DNA of 64,000 bases from Desulfobacterales bacterium (lineage in GTDB: Bacteria; Desulfobacterota; Desulfobacteria; Desulfobacterales; SURF-7), in assembly GCA_028277765.1 (NCBI GenBank), contig JANQFQ010000086.1, forward strand, positions 1-64,000, in the 5' to 3' direction. The notes under the pieces were generated by a model, which saw only the letters and a program-made list of their open reading frames with translations, did no database searches and was not told where the DNA came from. Shown piece after piece: positions 28,746-37,732 of this stretch. The translations under genes were made by a program, and so were the position numbers. Each line of letters opens with the position of its first letter. Position 1 is the stretch's first letter.

Positions 28746-29468
28746 ATGGTTAACAGACTTCTTTCAATCAGTTTCCTTGTTTTTGTGGGTGTAAGTTCAT
28801 TTATCTTTTTTTTTGTTGCGCTTATGATATGGTTGTTAACCGTCTGGTTTGATAAAAAGCTGGTTGTGCTGCATCTTTTTTCATCCCTGTGGGCGTCGCT
28901 CTATTTATGGATCGTGCCTATCTGGTCTGTTTCTGTTATAGGACGGGAAAAGATAAAAAAAGGATCAACCTATGTTGCTGTGTCAAACCATCAGTCAGCC
29001 CTTGATATACTTGTTGTTTACAAGCTTTTTTTCCCATTTAAATGGGTTTCAAAGGCGGAAAATTTTAAAATACCGTTTATCGGCTGGAATATGGTGTTAA
29101 ACAGGTATATAAAACTTACACGGGGGAACAAGGAGAGCATAAAAAAAATGATGGAAGAAGCCGAAAACGCCCTGACAGAAGGGTGTTCCCTGTTTATGTT
29201 TCCGGAAGGGACCCGGTCGGCAACCGGTAAAATGAGGCCGTTTAAAACCGGGGCGTTCACCCTTGCAAAAAAGGCTGGCGTTTCGATTCTGCCGGTTGTT
29301 ATAAACGGCACAAAAGACGCTCTCCCCAAAAACAGGTTGATTTTTAACGGTAGACATAAAATAAGCATTAATGTTCTTGATGAAATACCTTATGATATGT
29401 TAAAAACATTTACCGAGGAACAGGCCGCAGAAATGACCCAAAAGAAAATATCAGAGAATCTTTATTAA
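28746..29468 (+). CDS. plsC: 1-acyl-sn-glycerol-3-phosphate acyltransferase (PlsC family)
   Basis: Acylates lysophosphatidic acid to phosphatidic acid at the inner membrane. The 240-residue protein has two N-terminal membrane segments, the catalytic NHQSALDIL (HX4D), the phosphate-binding FPEGTRSATG and the later VINGTKDALPK. The length and order are normal for PlsC. Other LPLAT enzymes share these motifs, so exact acceptor is inferred. The gene lies between the DUF3592 fragment and nfeD with short gaps, in a membrane-related operon. Confidence 0.9.
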   Translation: MVNRLLSISFLVFVGVSSFIFFFVALMIWLLTVWFDKKLVVLHLFSSLWASLYLWIVPIWSVSVIGREKIKKGSTYVAVSNHQSALDILVVYKLFFPFKWVSKAENFKIPFIGWNMVLNRYIKLTRGNKESIKKMMEEAENALTEGCSLFMFPEGTRSATGKMRPFKTGAFTLAKKAGVSILPVVINGTKDALPKNRLIFNGRHKISINVLDEIPYDMLKTFTEEQAAEMTQKKISENLY

Positions 29469-29482
29469 AAACGGGGGGCCCA

Positions 29483-30958
29483 GTGTATAGTTCAATAAAA
29501 ACAACAACTTGTACCATTGTCGGCGTTTTTGTTTTTATCGCTGTCTTTTTTGCAGTGCCGCTTTTTTCTGCAGAAACTAATAAAAAAGTATACATCATCC
29601 CTGCTGAAAAAGAAGTGAATCCCCGCATGGCTGCTTATATAAAACGGTCGATCGATATTGCTGCAAAAGACAAAGACGCCATCATTATAATGGAGATAAA
29701 TACTTTTGGCGGCAGGGTAGATTCAGCGCTTAAGATTGTTGACACACTTTTAAGCGTACCCAAAGAACAGACCATCGCTTATGTTACTGAAAAGGCAATA
29801 TCAGCTGGAGCTTTGATCGCCCTCTCATGCGGTAGGTTGGTGATGGAGCATAACACAACCATCGGTGACTGCGCGCCCATTACCTATTCAAATGATGGTC
29901 CACAAATGCTTGGGGAAAAGTTCCAATCCCCTTTAAGAGCCAAGTTCCGGACACTTGCGAAACGAAACAGCTATCCTGAATTACTGGCAGAAGCGATGGT
30001 TTCTTTGGACATAGAGGTTCTTGAAATCAAGTATAAAGACAGATCCTTATATATGTCCGCAAAAGATTACGATGACTTAAAAAAAGAAGAAAAAGATAAA
30101 ATTGTATCAAAAAAGACGGTTGTTGAAAAAGGTGAGCTTCTAACAATGAATGATGTTGAGGCGAAAGATCTCGGATTTTCAAAGATGAGCGTTAAGAACA
30201 TTGATGAAATGATGGAAAAACTGGGTATTCAACAACCGGAACGGATTACTATTGAAGAGAACTGGTCTGAAGCGTTGGTACGGTTTATCGACGCTATTGC
30301 ACCACTTCTTTTGCTAATTGGCGTTGTGGCATTATACGCGGAGTTTAAAATTCCAGGTTTTGTAGGACCGGGTATTATAGGGATTATCTGCCTCACTATA
30401 GTGTTTATAAACCAGTATCTGGTGGGGCTTGCTGATTATACAGAGCTTCTTCTTATTGTCATTGGTATTATATGTATTGGGTTTGAACTCTTTGTTATAC
30501 CAGGATTCGGTATTGCCGGTATTGCCGGCATTATTTTCATCGCAGGGGGCATGATTCTTTCCTTCCAGAACTTTGTCATCCCAGACCCGTCATTTCCGTG
30601 GGAGATGGAACTTTTTAGGTATAATATAACTCTGGTTTTTGGGTCGTTTTTATTTGCTTTTCTTACCGGTCTTTTTCTGCTACGATATGTACTTCCAAAA
30701 ACAACACGGGTTGTTAGCGGCCCGTACCTGGACAATACGTTAGAAGACTCACATGCCGATTCTTTAGAAGCAAAAAGCGCTAATATTGGTGATATTGGAA
30801 CGGCCATGACATATTTACGACCATCTGGCAAAATGGATATTAATGGTGAAATATTTGATGTTGTTACAGAAGGAGATTTCCTGGAAAAAGGGACACCACT
30901 AATCATTACAGAAAAACGGGGTAATGTTCTCGTTGTTAAAAGGAAAAAGGAATCATGA
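29483..30958 (+). CDS. NfeD1-type membrane serine protease
   Basis: A 491-residue NfeD long form: a signal peptide (IVGVFVFIAVFFAVPLFSAE), a periplasmic ClpP-like protease domain (IMEINTFGGRVDSALKIVDTL with oxyanion loop, catalytic serine in AISAGALIALSCG, lysine further on), four to five membrane helices, and a C-terminal OB-fold domain (GDIGTAMTYLRPSGKMDING). These proteins cleave stomatin/flotillin-like partners and lie next to them. It starts at GTG (29483) and its stop overlaps the next nfeD gene by four bases. Confidence 0.9.
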   Translation: MYSSIKTTTCTIVGVFVFIAVFFAVPLFSAETNKKVYIIPAEKEVNPRMAAYIKRSIDIAAKDKDAIIIMEINTFGGRVDSALKIVDTLLSVPKEQTIAYVTEKAISAGALIALSCGRLVMEHNTTIGDCAPITYSNDGPQMLGEKFQSPLRAKFRTLAKRNSYPELLAEAMVSLDIEVLEIKYKDRSLYMSAKDYDDLKKEEKDKIVSKKTVVEKGELLTMNDVEAKDLGFSKMSVKNIDEMMEKLGIQQPERITIEENWSEALVRFIDAIAPLLLLIGVVALYAEFKIPGFVGPGIIGIICLTIVFINQYLVGLADYTELLLIVIGIICIGFELFVIPGFGIAGIAGIIFIAGGMILSFQNFVIPDPSFPWEMELFRYNITLVFGSFLFAFLTGLFLLRYVLPKTTRVVSGPYLDNTLEDSHADSLEAKSANIGDIGTAMTYLRPSGKMDINGEIFDVVTEGDFLEKGTPLIITEKRGNVLVVKRKKES

Positions 30959-31431
30959 ACAGCTTAATTTTCCCAATTCTACTTCAGATAGTTGGTGTTT
31001 TGGTGATTATTGCTGAAATTTTCATCCCATCAAGCGGACTTCTCGCTATCATGGCTATCGCAATTCTCGCCTATTCTCTTTTTATTGTGTTCAGCATATC
31101 GGTGAGTGCGGGCATGTTTATGGTTGTTGCGGATATTATTATCCTCCCTTTTTTGATTATTTTTGGATTAAAAATGCTTTCCAAGTCTCCAGCCACGCTA
31201 CGGGAGGAGCTTTCAAGCGAAGATGGTGTAACATCACAGTCTCCGGAACTTGAAAAATATCTTGGAAAAAACGGGGTGACGACTTCAGACCTGCGACCGT
31301 CTGGTACCGCGTTAATTGACGGTAAACGTATGGATGTTGTCAGTCGTGGTAATTATATAGATAAAGATACAAAGATCGTTGTCTGCTCAGTGACAGGAAA
31401 CCAGTTAGTGGTAAAGAAAACAACAGACTGA
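30955..31431 (+). CDS. NfeD short form (membrane plus OB-fold domain)
   Basis: The 158-residue protein has three membrane helices and a C-terminal OB-fold domain (GKNGVTTSDLRPSGTALIDG, VVSRGNYIDKDTKIVVCSVT). It lacks the protease part and probably works with the flotillin encoded just downstream (14 bases). Its start overlaps nfeD1. Confidence 0.9.
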   Translation: MNSLIFPILLQIVGVLVIIAEIFIPSSGLLAIMAIAILAYSLFIVFSISVSAGMFMVVADIIILPFLIIFGLKMLSKSPATLREELSSEDGVTSQSPELEKYLGKNGVTTSDLRPSGTALIDGKRMDVVSRGNYIDKDTKIVVCSVTGNQLVVKKTTD

Positions 31432-31445
31432 TATAGGAGGTTATT

Positions 31446-32432
31446 ATGAATGCGGTTGTTACTTTTTTAATTATTGCGGCAGTAATTGCAGTTATTATTT
31501 TTCTTATTTTTGCTGGATCATTAATTTCATTGTGGATACAGGCTCTGGTATCTGGGGCCAGGGTGGGGCTGCTTAATATTATTTTTATGCGGTTTAGAAA
31601 AGTGCCCCCGAAACTGGTTGTTGAATCAAAAATCGCAGCTGTAAAGGCAGGTTTAGATATTTCAACAGACAGCTTGGAATCCCACTATCTTGCCGGCGGA
31701 AATGTTTCAAGGGTGGTGCAGGCGTTAATCGCAGCAGATAAGGCGAACATAGAGCTTGGGTTTAACCGTGCCGCAGCAATAGACCTAGCAGGGCGAGATG
31801 TCCTTGAAGCTGTTCAGATGAGTGTTAATCCAAAAGTTATTGAGACACCTATTGTCGCGGCTATGGCAAAAGACGGTATTCAGCTGAAAGCGGTCTCCAG
31901 GGTGACGGTTAGGGCAAATATTGACAGACTTGTCGGCGGTGCTGGAGAGGATACTGTTTTGGCGCGCGTCGGTGAAGGTATCGTCTCTACAATAGGTTCT
32001 TCAGACACCCATAAACAAGTCCTTGAAAACCCTGATTCTATTTCAAAAACAGTCCTTGAAAAAGGACTTGATTCCGGAACAGCCTATGAGATCCTTTCAA
32101 TCGATATCGCAGATGTGGATGTGGGAAAAAACATTGGTGCCGAGCTTGAAACCGATCGCGCAGAAGCGGACAAGAAAATCGCCCAGGCAAAAGCTGAAGA
32201 GAGACGTGCCATGGCTTTTGCAAGGGAGCAGGAAATGAAGGCCTTGGTTGAAGAGAAACAGGCACAGGTGGTTGAAGCTGAGGCACAGGTCCCGCTTGCA
32301 ATGGCAGATGCGTTTAAAAGCGGAAACCTAGGCATAATGGACTATTACAGGATGAAAAATATCGATGCTGACACTCAGATGAGGGATAAGATTGGTTCTT
32401 CGGATGATTCAGGACAACCAACACCAACCTAA
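31446..32432 (+). CDS. floA: flotillin-like protein FloA (YqfA family)
   Basis: A 328-residue membrane-microdomain scaffold. It has N-terminal hydrophobic segments ([18 protein letters not shown]), the SPFH domain ([48 protein letters not shown]) and a helical Glu/Ala-rich coiled-coil tail ([20 protein letters not shown]). AGGAGG is well placed upstream. The nfeD-nfeD-floA order is a conserved unit in bacteria; here plsC precedes it, consistent with membrane lipid organisation. Confidence 0.95.
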   Translation: MNAVVTFLIIAAVIAVIIFLIFAGSLISLWIQALVSGARVGLLNIIFMRFRKVPPKLVVESKIAAVKAGLDISTDSLESHYLAGGNVSRVVQALIAADKANIELGFNRAAAIDLAGRDVLEAVQMSVNPKVIETPIVAAMAKDGIQLKAVSRVTVRANIDRLVGGAGEDTVLARVGEGIVSTIGSSDTHKQVLENPDSISKTVLEKGLDSGTAYEILSIDIADVDVGKNIGAELETDRAEADKKIAQAKAEERRAMAFAREQEMKALVEEKQAQVVEAEAQVPLAMADAFKSGNLGIMDYYRMKNIDADTQMRDKIGSSDDSGQPTPT

Positions 32433-32455
32433 TAAAAACGGTTAGGAATCATATT

Positions 32456-32956
32456 ATGGAAACTATCTTTGACTTATTCTTTCCTATTATTATCATATTG
32501 ATTGTTATTTTTAATATTATTAAAGCGATATTCCCTGGCCGGAAGGGAGATGGGAAAAAACCTTCCGGCTGGAAGCAGGCTTTTGAGGATATTGTTGAAC
32601 AGATACAAAAGGAGGTCAACCCTGATTATTCCAGTGCAGGTTCAGGAACAGAACAGCGGGAACATATGGTGCCTGAAGAAACGCCCCTGGAACCTAAACT
32701 ACAAACAGTTATGAAAACCAAGAAAAAAGTATCTTCTATAATGGAAGAGGAGCAGGAAACGCTGAAACATAGGAGATCTCGTGAAGAAGAAACTGAACGG
32801 AGAAAACAGGATCTAAAACGTAAGAAAGCGTTTTCCAAAGCGTCAGCTTTTGTTAAAACAGCACGGTTTTCAAAAAAACAATTGAGAGAAGCGGTTATCT
32901 GGGCTGAAATCCTGGCGCCGCCCATAGCCCTGCGGAAACCTAATGAAAGAATATAA
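32456..32956 (+). CDS. hypothetical protein with N-terminal membrane anchor, last gene of the floA unit
   Basis: A 166-residue protein: one membrane helix (LFFPIIIILIVIFNIIKAIF), then a highly charged, mostly helical cytoplasmic tail with KHRRSREEETERRKQDLKRK and a conserved-looking last part (FSKKQLREAVIWAEILAPPIALR). That ending, VIWAEILxPPxALR, recurs at the end of small proteins beside flotillin-like genes in related bacteria as far as I recall, but I cannot verify it. It follows floA by 23 bases and is followed by a terminator that overlaps its stop. Function unknown. Confidence 0.75.
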   Translation: METIFDLFFPIIIILIVIFNIIKAIFPGRKGDGKKPSGWKQAFEDIVEQIQKEVNPDYSSAGSGTEQREHMVPEETPLEPKLQTVMKTKKKVSSIMEEEQETLKHRRSREEETERRKQDLKRKKAFSKASAFVKTARFSKKQLREAVIWAEILAPPIALRKPNERI

Positions 32957-32981
32957 AATGACATAATTTGTCATTTTTTTT
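32955..32981 (+). terminator. intrinsic terminator of the nfeD-floA unit
   Basis: AATGACA - TAATT - TGTCATT forms a 7-bp stem, extended by A-T pairs, followed by a run of T. Confidence 0.8.
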
Positions 32982-33213
32982 ACCAGTTTTGTCAGAAAAA
33001 ACGCATTTTATTTTTTATGTGATTTACTAATCCTCTGAAATACCACAAAAATTAAAAACACTATATTTTGGTATGAATAATGCTTATAAATACTATATAT
33101 TGTGTTTGTATGCATGAGATCACGGTTTATAAAAGGAGGATTAAGAAGGATACAACTTTCAGGCAAAGGTTCATCTCTGTTGACATATGAACAACAATGA
33201 AAGGAGGTATCTC

Positions 33214-33399
33214 ATGGAAAAAGAACTGAAAAGACTAAATTTGAGGCTGTTTTATCTATTAAGGAGGATTTCTTTCAAGAATGAAAAAGACAGGGCTGAG
33301 GCAGCAGCGCTACAAATGGAATATGAAAAGCTTGCGGACAGTATGAGTGTTGAGCTTTTTGATCTGTTTGATTCAAAACGCTTTGAGCTTTTGTCATAA
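33214..33399 (+). CDS. small hypothetical helical protein
   Basis: A 61-residue protein rich in Leu, Glu, Lys and Arg, predicted as two helices (MEKELKRLNLRLFYLLRRIS; KDRAEAAALQMEYEKLADSM). I choose the ATG at 33214 because AAGGAGG stands 7 bases before it; the track start 33187 lacks a site. It has its own 230-base AT-rich upstream region after a terminator, so it is probably monocistronic. I do not recognise the family. Confidence 0.6.
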   Translation: MEKELKRLNLRLFYLLRRISFKNEKDRAEAAALQMEYEKLADSMSVELFDLFDSKRFELLS

Positions 33400-33509
33400 A
33401 AAGCGGAAGATATCATCTTAGGATATTTTAAATAGGGCAAACATATCTGGACGGTTTTTAAGGACATAAGAAATACGTTACGCTTTTCTTTTTGCTCTCA
33501 CCCACCCTT

Positions 33510-34325
33510 TTACCCTAAAAAAATAGCACAGGTCCACCCTTTTTCCGATTCAAACCAAAGTAATTCAAAACGCTCTTTTGTATAAAAATCAATAACATTG
33601 TCAGATTCTTCCTCTTTTATTCCTGACAAGACCAAAGCGCCCCTATCAGAAATTATCTTTTTTATATGTGAGTATAGGTTTTTTAAAGACGGTACCCTAA
33701 GGTTTGCACATAACAGGTCAATTTTTTTAGAAAAATCTTTTAGTTCTCTGTTTTCAATAGAAACGTTCTGATCTAAACGGTTTAATTTTATATTCTCTAT
33801 GGCTTCAGACCTGGCACACGCATCAATGTCTGTTCCAACCATACGGCTTATACCCATAAGCACAGAGGCGATGGCCAGGACTCCTGAACCTGTTCCGATA
33901 TCAAGCCCAAGAGTTTGTTTGTTCCTTATAAGACGGCCTGTTTCGATCAAAAGGTGTTCAAGCCCCCTGAGACAGAGACGAGTAGTCGGATGCTGTCCTG
34001 TACCGAATGAAGCGCCGGGCTGGATATTAATAATAATGTCTTTTGGAAGCTTGTTGTAGTTAATTTCAGGAGGCTTGAGAACAATATGCTTAGAAACACG
34101 TACAGGCCGATTAAAAGATGGTTCAAGAAAAGTACATCCAAATAGATATGAATAAGTGAGTTCGCCTGAGGTGACAAGTTCTTTTATAGCAGTTTTAATC
34201 TCTTTTCTACTGCATCCAAGAGAATGCGTCAGTTGTTTTTCAACTTCCTGGGGGGTAAGCCGTTGATATGATTCCAAGACAAATGACGAAGTTTTCTTTT
34301 TTATTTCATTAATGTCCCTTTCCAT
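33510..34325 (-). CDS. prmA: ribosomal protein L11 methyltransferase-like protein (PrmA family)
   Basis: A class I methyltransferase with SAM motif GLDIGTGSGVLAIA, the PrmA-like lead IIINIQPGASFGTGQHPTTRLCLRGLE and the NLRVPSLK region where PrmA has the NPPY/NI-like post-motif. PrmA trimethylates L11. The GxGQHPTT signature strongly favours PrmA. The N-terminal 90 residues are divergent (helical, ELTYSYLFGCTF), so the target could be another protein. Last gene of the leftward rpmH...mnmE series. Confidence 0.75.
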   Translation of the reverse strand: MERDINEIKKKTSSFVLESYQRLTPQEVEKQLTHSLGCSRKEIKTAIKELVTSGELTYSYLFGCTFLEPSFNRPVRVSKHIVLKPPEINYNKLPKDIIINIQPGASFGTGQHPTTRLCLRGLEHLLIETGRLIRNKQTLGLDIGTGSGVLAIASVLMGISRMVGTDIDACARSEAIENIKLNRLDQNVSIENRELKDFSKKIDLLCANLRVPSLKNLYSHIKKIISDRGALVLSGIKEEESDNVIDFYTKERFELLWFESEKGWTCAIFLG

Positions 34326-34361
34326 AAACTGTTATGCTGCCATAAATAATGGCCATAAAGG

Positions 34362-34709
34362 CTATTCGAGCCCTTCCTTTTTTAAAAGCTTATGGTACCA
34401 GCATGCGAAATCGTACATGCCAAGATACGCATCATCATTGTTGACAATACCGAGAGCCATATCCAACGCGCCCCGTCCATAAGCGTTTGAATAGTCTTCA
34501 TGGTCAACAGAAAGAAGAAATTCTCTGATGAGCTGCTGGCTGGTCCGCTTTGTTTTGTCCTTTCTGATATCGATCGGGTCCTTGGGCTCTTGAAACGGGT
34601 CCCATTTATCATAACCTTTTTTTAAAATCTGCTTCTGGCCCCTTTGACCCATGCTATCAAATATTGCCTTTTTTTTCTTTTCTATCTCTTCGGGTGTAAA
34701 TTTTGCCAT
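34362..34709 (-). CDS. hypothetical protein, unknown family
   Basis: A 115-residue acidic/basic mixed protein starting MAKFTPEEIEKKKKAIFDSM. The start at 34709 is chosen because it follows the preceding YkgJ-like stop by four bases; the track's longer ORF (34817) overlaps that gene in another frame. Notable features: GYDKWDPFQEPKDPIDIRKD, a possible partner-binding stretch, and conserved-looking aromatic YLGMYDFACWYHKLLKKEG at the end. No signal peptide or cofactor motif. It lies between a cysteine-cluster protein and prmA in the ribosome/membrane gene series. Confidence 0.7.
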   Translation of the reverse strand: MAKFTPEEIEKKKKAIFDSMGQRGQKQILKKGYDKWDPFQEPKDPIDIRKDKTKRTSQQLIREFLLSVDHEDYSNAYGRGALDMALGIVNNDDAYLGMYDFACWYHKLLKKEGLE

Positions 34710-34713
34710 GTTA

Positions 34714-35394
34714 TTACCTGTCATCATTGTTAATTGGCTGTTTTTTTTCTGCAACACCAAGAAATTCTTCATTAAATTCCGTGATAAGGGACATGGATAA
34801 AGGCATAAGAAAGTCACCCATTTTTAAATGTTTTGACTGTATCTGTGTAGTAAGTTCAGTGGATATCTGGTACAACTGGTTATATATTACATCCATGTTT
34901 ACTGTTGGATATTTTTCTCCTTCAACAAAACCGGACTCTCCGCACGTATGGCCCATTCCTGCCGCAGATGTTGGTATCCCGTAAAGCCTACAGGTGATCG
35001 GCCGGAAACCATAAAGATCGCAAAGCATTTTATCGTTAAGAAGGGGACACCGGACACGCGCTATAGCCATTTTACCCAGGATCTCCTCCTCGCTTTTACC
35101 GTTTTTGAATTCCTTGTGTGCGTCTTTTTTTATTTTAAACGTTCTCCTGTCAGCCTGGTCGGCTTTTTCCAGTATATCAACACGTTCTTTGCCTGAAAAT
35201 TCTTCGTTGAACTTATGGTTAATGTAAAGAGCTTCGATCAGTGAGAGATCAAACAAGGCAAAACAGCAGTCAGCACACTTTGTTTTACAGTGTACTTGTT
35301 CTGGAAAATCATTCTCCATTTTCTTAAAAACATCATCAACCATCTGTACGATCGCTTCATATCTTTCAAAAAAAGGTTTAAAGTCTAAATTCAT
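34714..35394 (-). CDS. YkgJ-like cysteine-cluster protein
   Basis: About 226 residues with the cysteine-cluster pattern of the YkgJ/CxxCxxCC family: CKTKCADCCFALFDLS, CPLLNDKMLCDLYGFRPITCRLYG and a late CG. Such proteins are thought to bind zinc or iron-sulfur but have no proven role. The start at 35394 has AGGAG 8 bases upstream; the longer track start is not supported. It follows mnmE by about 80 bases. A second member of this type is at 60972-61520. Confidence 0.8.
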   Translation of the reverse strand: MNLDFKPFFERYEAIVQMVDDVFKKMENDFPEQVHCKTKCADCCFALFDLSLIEALYINHKFNEEFSGKERVDILEKADQADRRTFKIKKDAHKEFKNGKSEEEILGKMAIARVRCPLLNDKMLCDLYGFRPITCRLYGIPTSAAGMGHTCGESGFVEGEKYPTVNMDVIYNQLYQISTELTTQIQSKHLKMGDFLMPLSMSLITEFNEEFLGVAEKKQPINNDDR

Positions 35395-35473
35395 ATCTGT
35401 TGCTCCTGGCGCCAAATTGAACTGGCATGCCTGTTAAAAATAATATGTATTTCTATATGTTTCACGTGAAACA

Positions 35474-36874
35474 TTACTTGCCGATGCAAAACCGGCTAAA
35501 GATGCTATCAAGAATGTCTATCCTGGAAGGATCTCCAATTGCTTTCCCGAGCGCAGTGATAGCCTCTTTAATATCAATAGCCGTTAGTTCTGGCGTTGTT
35601 ACTTCTCTTAGTCCTTCTATGGCTGAAGAGAGGCTTGTTAAACTCTCCTCTAGTGCCATTTTGTGTCTTAGCCCTGGGACCGCTTCTTTAATCGTTTCCT
35701 GCGCTTTTCCAACAATGACATCACCTATCAGGGTCTTGAGGTGGTTAATGCCTGTCTTGTAAAGCGCCGAAATTTCGGCGCTTTTTAGTCGTTCCCATTC
35801 TTTTGGAAAACAGGGTCTGAAATCTCCGGCAAGATCCAATTTGTTTATAATCAGGATCCTTTGTTTTTCATCTAGCTGTTTATATAAATCCTTATCCTCT
35901 TTTTCAATATCTTTACTCCCGTCAATAATAAAAAGAACCAGGTCGGATAAGCCTGCGTCTTTTCTGGCTTTATCAATTCCGATTTTTTCAACAGGATCAT
36001 CTGTTTCATGGATGCCGGCTGTGTCTGTAATGCTGACACAAATACCATTTAAAATAAACGTTTCTTCTACAAGATCCCGGGTTGTTCCTGGAATTGGGGT
36101 AACGATAGAACGATCACTGTCTACAAGTACATTCATCAGTGTCGATTTTCCGACATTTGGTTTGCCTGCTATAACGATTTTAACACCATCTCTTAGATAC
36201 CGGGAGGTCTCGTATTGTCTGACCATCTCTTCCAGTGGACCAAGTATCATGTCTTCAAGTTCAGCGGTTGTTTTGTCTGTATTAATAATATCATCAGTCT
36301 CGTCTGGAAAATCAATAGCTGCCTCGAGTTCGGTTAAGATGTCTATAAGGTGCTTTTGGATTTTTTTTATTTTTTTACTAAGGCCGCCAGTTATCTGTGC
36401 GGCAGCCATATTTAATGCGCTTTCTGTTTTTGCGTTTATGATATCAATAACAGCTTCCGCCTGGGTCAGGTCAATTCTTCCGTTTAAAAACGCCCGTTTT
36501 GTAAATTCCCCCGGGGAAGCCAAAACAGCACCATGTTGTAACACTAGATCAAGTATAGCGTTTAGGACAAAAGCTCCAGCATGGGCGTTAATTTCAACAA
36601 CATCTTCTTTAGTGTAAGAAAATGGTGCGTTCATGATTGTAAGAAGAACTTCATCGATAACCTGGTTATGTGAGCTGTTTACAATATAGCCATGATAAAG
36701 ACGGTGAGATTTGAACAGGGTTACATCTGTTTTGCCGGAAGAGTCTTTCTGGTTTTTTTTTGGGCGGAAAATAGTAGAGGCTATTTTTATAGCTTCTGGT
36801 CCTGATAGCTTAATAATTCCGATGCCACCGCTTCCTGCGGGGGTTGCTATGGCGGCAATTGTGGGGCTTTCCAT
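35474..36874 (-). CDS. mnmE: tRNA modification GTPase MnmE (TrmE)
   Basis: With MnmG it installs 5-(carboxymethylamino)methyl on U34 of certain tRNAs. The 466-residue protein has the N-terminal formyl-THF-binding domain (TIAAIATPAGSGGIGIIKLSG), the helical region, the G domain (GKPNVGKST, DTAGIHETDDPVE, NKLD) and the essential C-terminal FCIGK with its cysteine. It is the classic neighbour of yidC, jag, rnpA and rpmH; mnmG does not follow it here. Confidence 0.97.
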   Translation of the reverse strand: MESPTIAAIATPAGSGGIGIIKLSGPEAIKIASTIFRPKKNQKDSSGKTDVTLFKSHRLYHGYIVNSSHNQVIDEVLLTIMNAPFSYTKEDVVEINAHAGAFVLNAILDLVLQHGAVLASPGEFTKRAFLNGRIDLTQAEAVIDIINAKTESALNMAAAQITGGLSKKIKKIQKHLIDILTELEAAIDFPDETDDIINTDKTTAELEDMILGPLEEMVRQYETSRYLRDGVKIVIAGKPNVGKSTLMNVLVDSDRSIVTPIPGTTRDLVEETFILNGICVSITDTAGIHETDDPVEKIGIDKARKDAGLSDLVLFIIDGSKDIEKEDKDLYKQLDEKQRILIINKLDLAGDFRPCFPKEWERLKSAEISALYKTGINHLKTLIGDVIVGKAQETIKEAVPGLRHKMALEESLTSLSSAIEGLREVTTPELTAIDIKEAITALGKAIGDPSRIDILDSIFSRFCIGK

Positions 36875-36899
36875 TTTAAAGAACCTTAAAGGAAAAGAG

Positions 36900-37718
36900 T
36901 TATTTTTTCTTTTGATAACCTTTTTTTCTGCGGTTGTTCTTTTTTGGAAAAACTACGAGTTTTCTATAATAACCTTCGCCTATACTCTGGGTTCTTACTT
37001 TCCTGTCACCCCTTAAGGTCATATGGACGATACGTCTGTCGTGAGAATTCATCTGACCGATGGTGGATGGTTTACCTGTTCGCTTTGTCTTTTCAGCCAT
37101 CTTTTTTGCAAGGGTTTTCAGGTTATTTTTCCTCTCCTCCAGGTAACCTTCTACATCCACAGACAGCCGGATGCGATGATGGCTCTGCTTGTTAACCATT
37201 TTTTCTGTAAGATATTGAATTGCTTCAAGATTTTGTCCTTTTTTTCCTATTAGAATAGATGCGTTGCCGCCTTCTACATCATACTCCAGCCGACCGCTTT
37301 TCTGTTTTACAATAACCGTTGCCCCGTTTGTAATAAAATCGGCAAATTTCTGTACAGCTTCCTTTCCTAGTGCTACAACAGATTCTGGGATGTCTTCTTT
37401 AGCTTTTGGCTCCTTTTTTTTCCAGCGGTTCTTTTTTTTATTTTTTGTAACACGATCATCTGCTTTACCCGTGCTGCTGTTAAACGCTTCATCAACCAGG
37501 GAAAGAACTCCTTCACGGCTAAAATCATCTGTTTCAGGGCTGTCTGGCGCTTTTACCCTGATTCTTGCGTTCTTTGCACCCACAAGGCCGAAAATTCCGC
37601 TGGAACCCTCTGTAATCACTTCATATTCAAGTTTGTCTTGGCTGGTTTTAAGCTCCAGACAGGCTGTTTCCACAGCCTTATCAATACTTTTGCCTTCAAA
37701 TTCAATATTAGGCGACAT
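36900..37718 (-). CDS. jag: Jag/KhpB RNA-binding protein (Jag-N, KH, R3H)
   Basis: A 272-residue protein with a Jag-N domain (FEGKSIDKAVETACLELKTS), a charged low-complexity linker with KNKKKNRWKKKEPKAKED, a KH domain whose GxxG loop is IGKKGQNLEAIQYL, and the R3H helix region ending in TQSIGEGYYRKLVV. Jag/KhpB binds RNA, with KhpA as partner in Gram-positives. It lies 14 bases after yidC. Confidence 0.92.
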   Translation of the reverse strand: MSPNIEFEGKSIDKAVETACLELKTSQDKLEYEVITEGSSGIFGLVGAKNARIRVKAPDSPETDDFSREGVLSLVDEAFNSSTGKADDRVTKNKKKNRWKKKEPKAKEDIPESVVALGKEAVQKFADFITNGATVIVKQKSGRLEYDVEGGNASILIGKKGQNLEAIQYLTEKMVNKQSHHRIRLSVDVEGYLEERKNNLKTLAKKMAEKTKRTGKPSTIGQMNSHDRRIVHMTLRGDRKVRTQSIGEGYYRKLVVFPKKNNRRKKGYQKKK

Positions 37719-37732
37719 TCATACCTCCAAAA

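Noticed and set aside
33036-33075. Possible fourth TRCCAC operator (TACCACAAAAATT... TTTTGGTA)
   Set aside because: Only one half-site matches and the spacing between the arms is far too long.
33110-33190. 26-codon ORF before the small helical protein
   Set aside because: No ribosome binding site and an ordinary composition, so probably chance; it was considered as a possible leader peptide.
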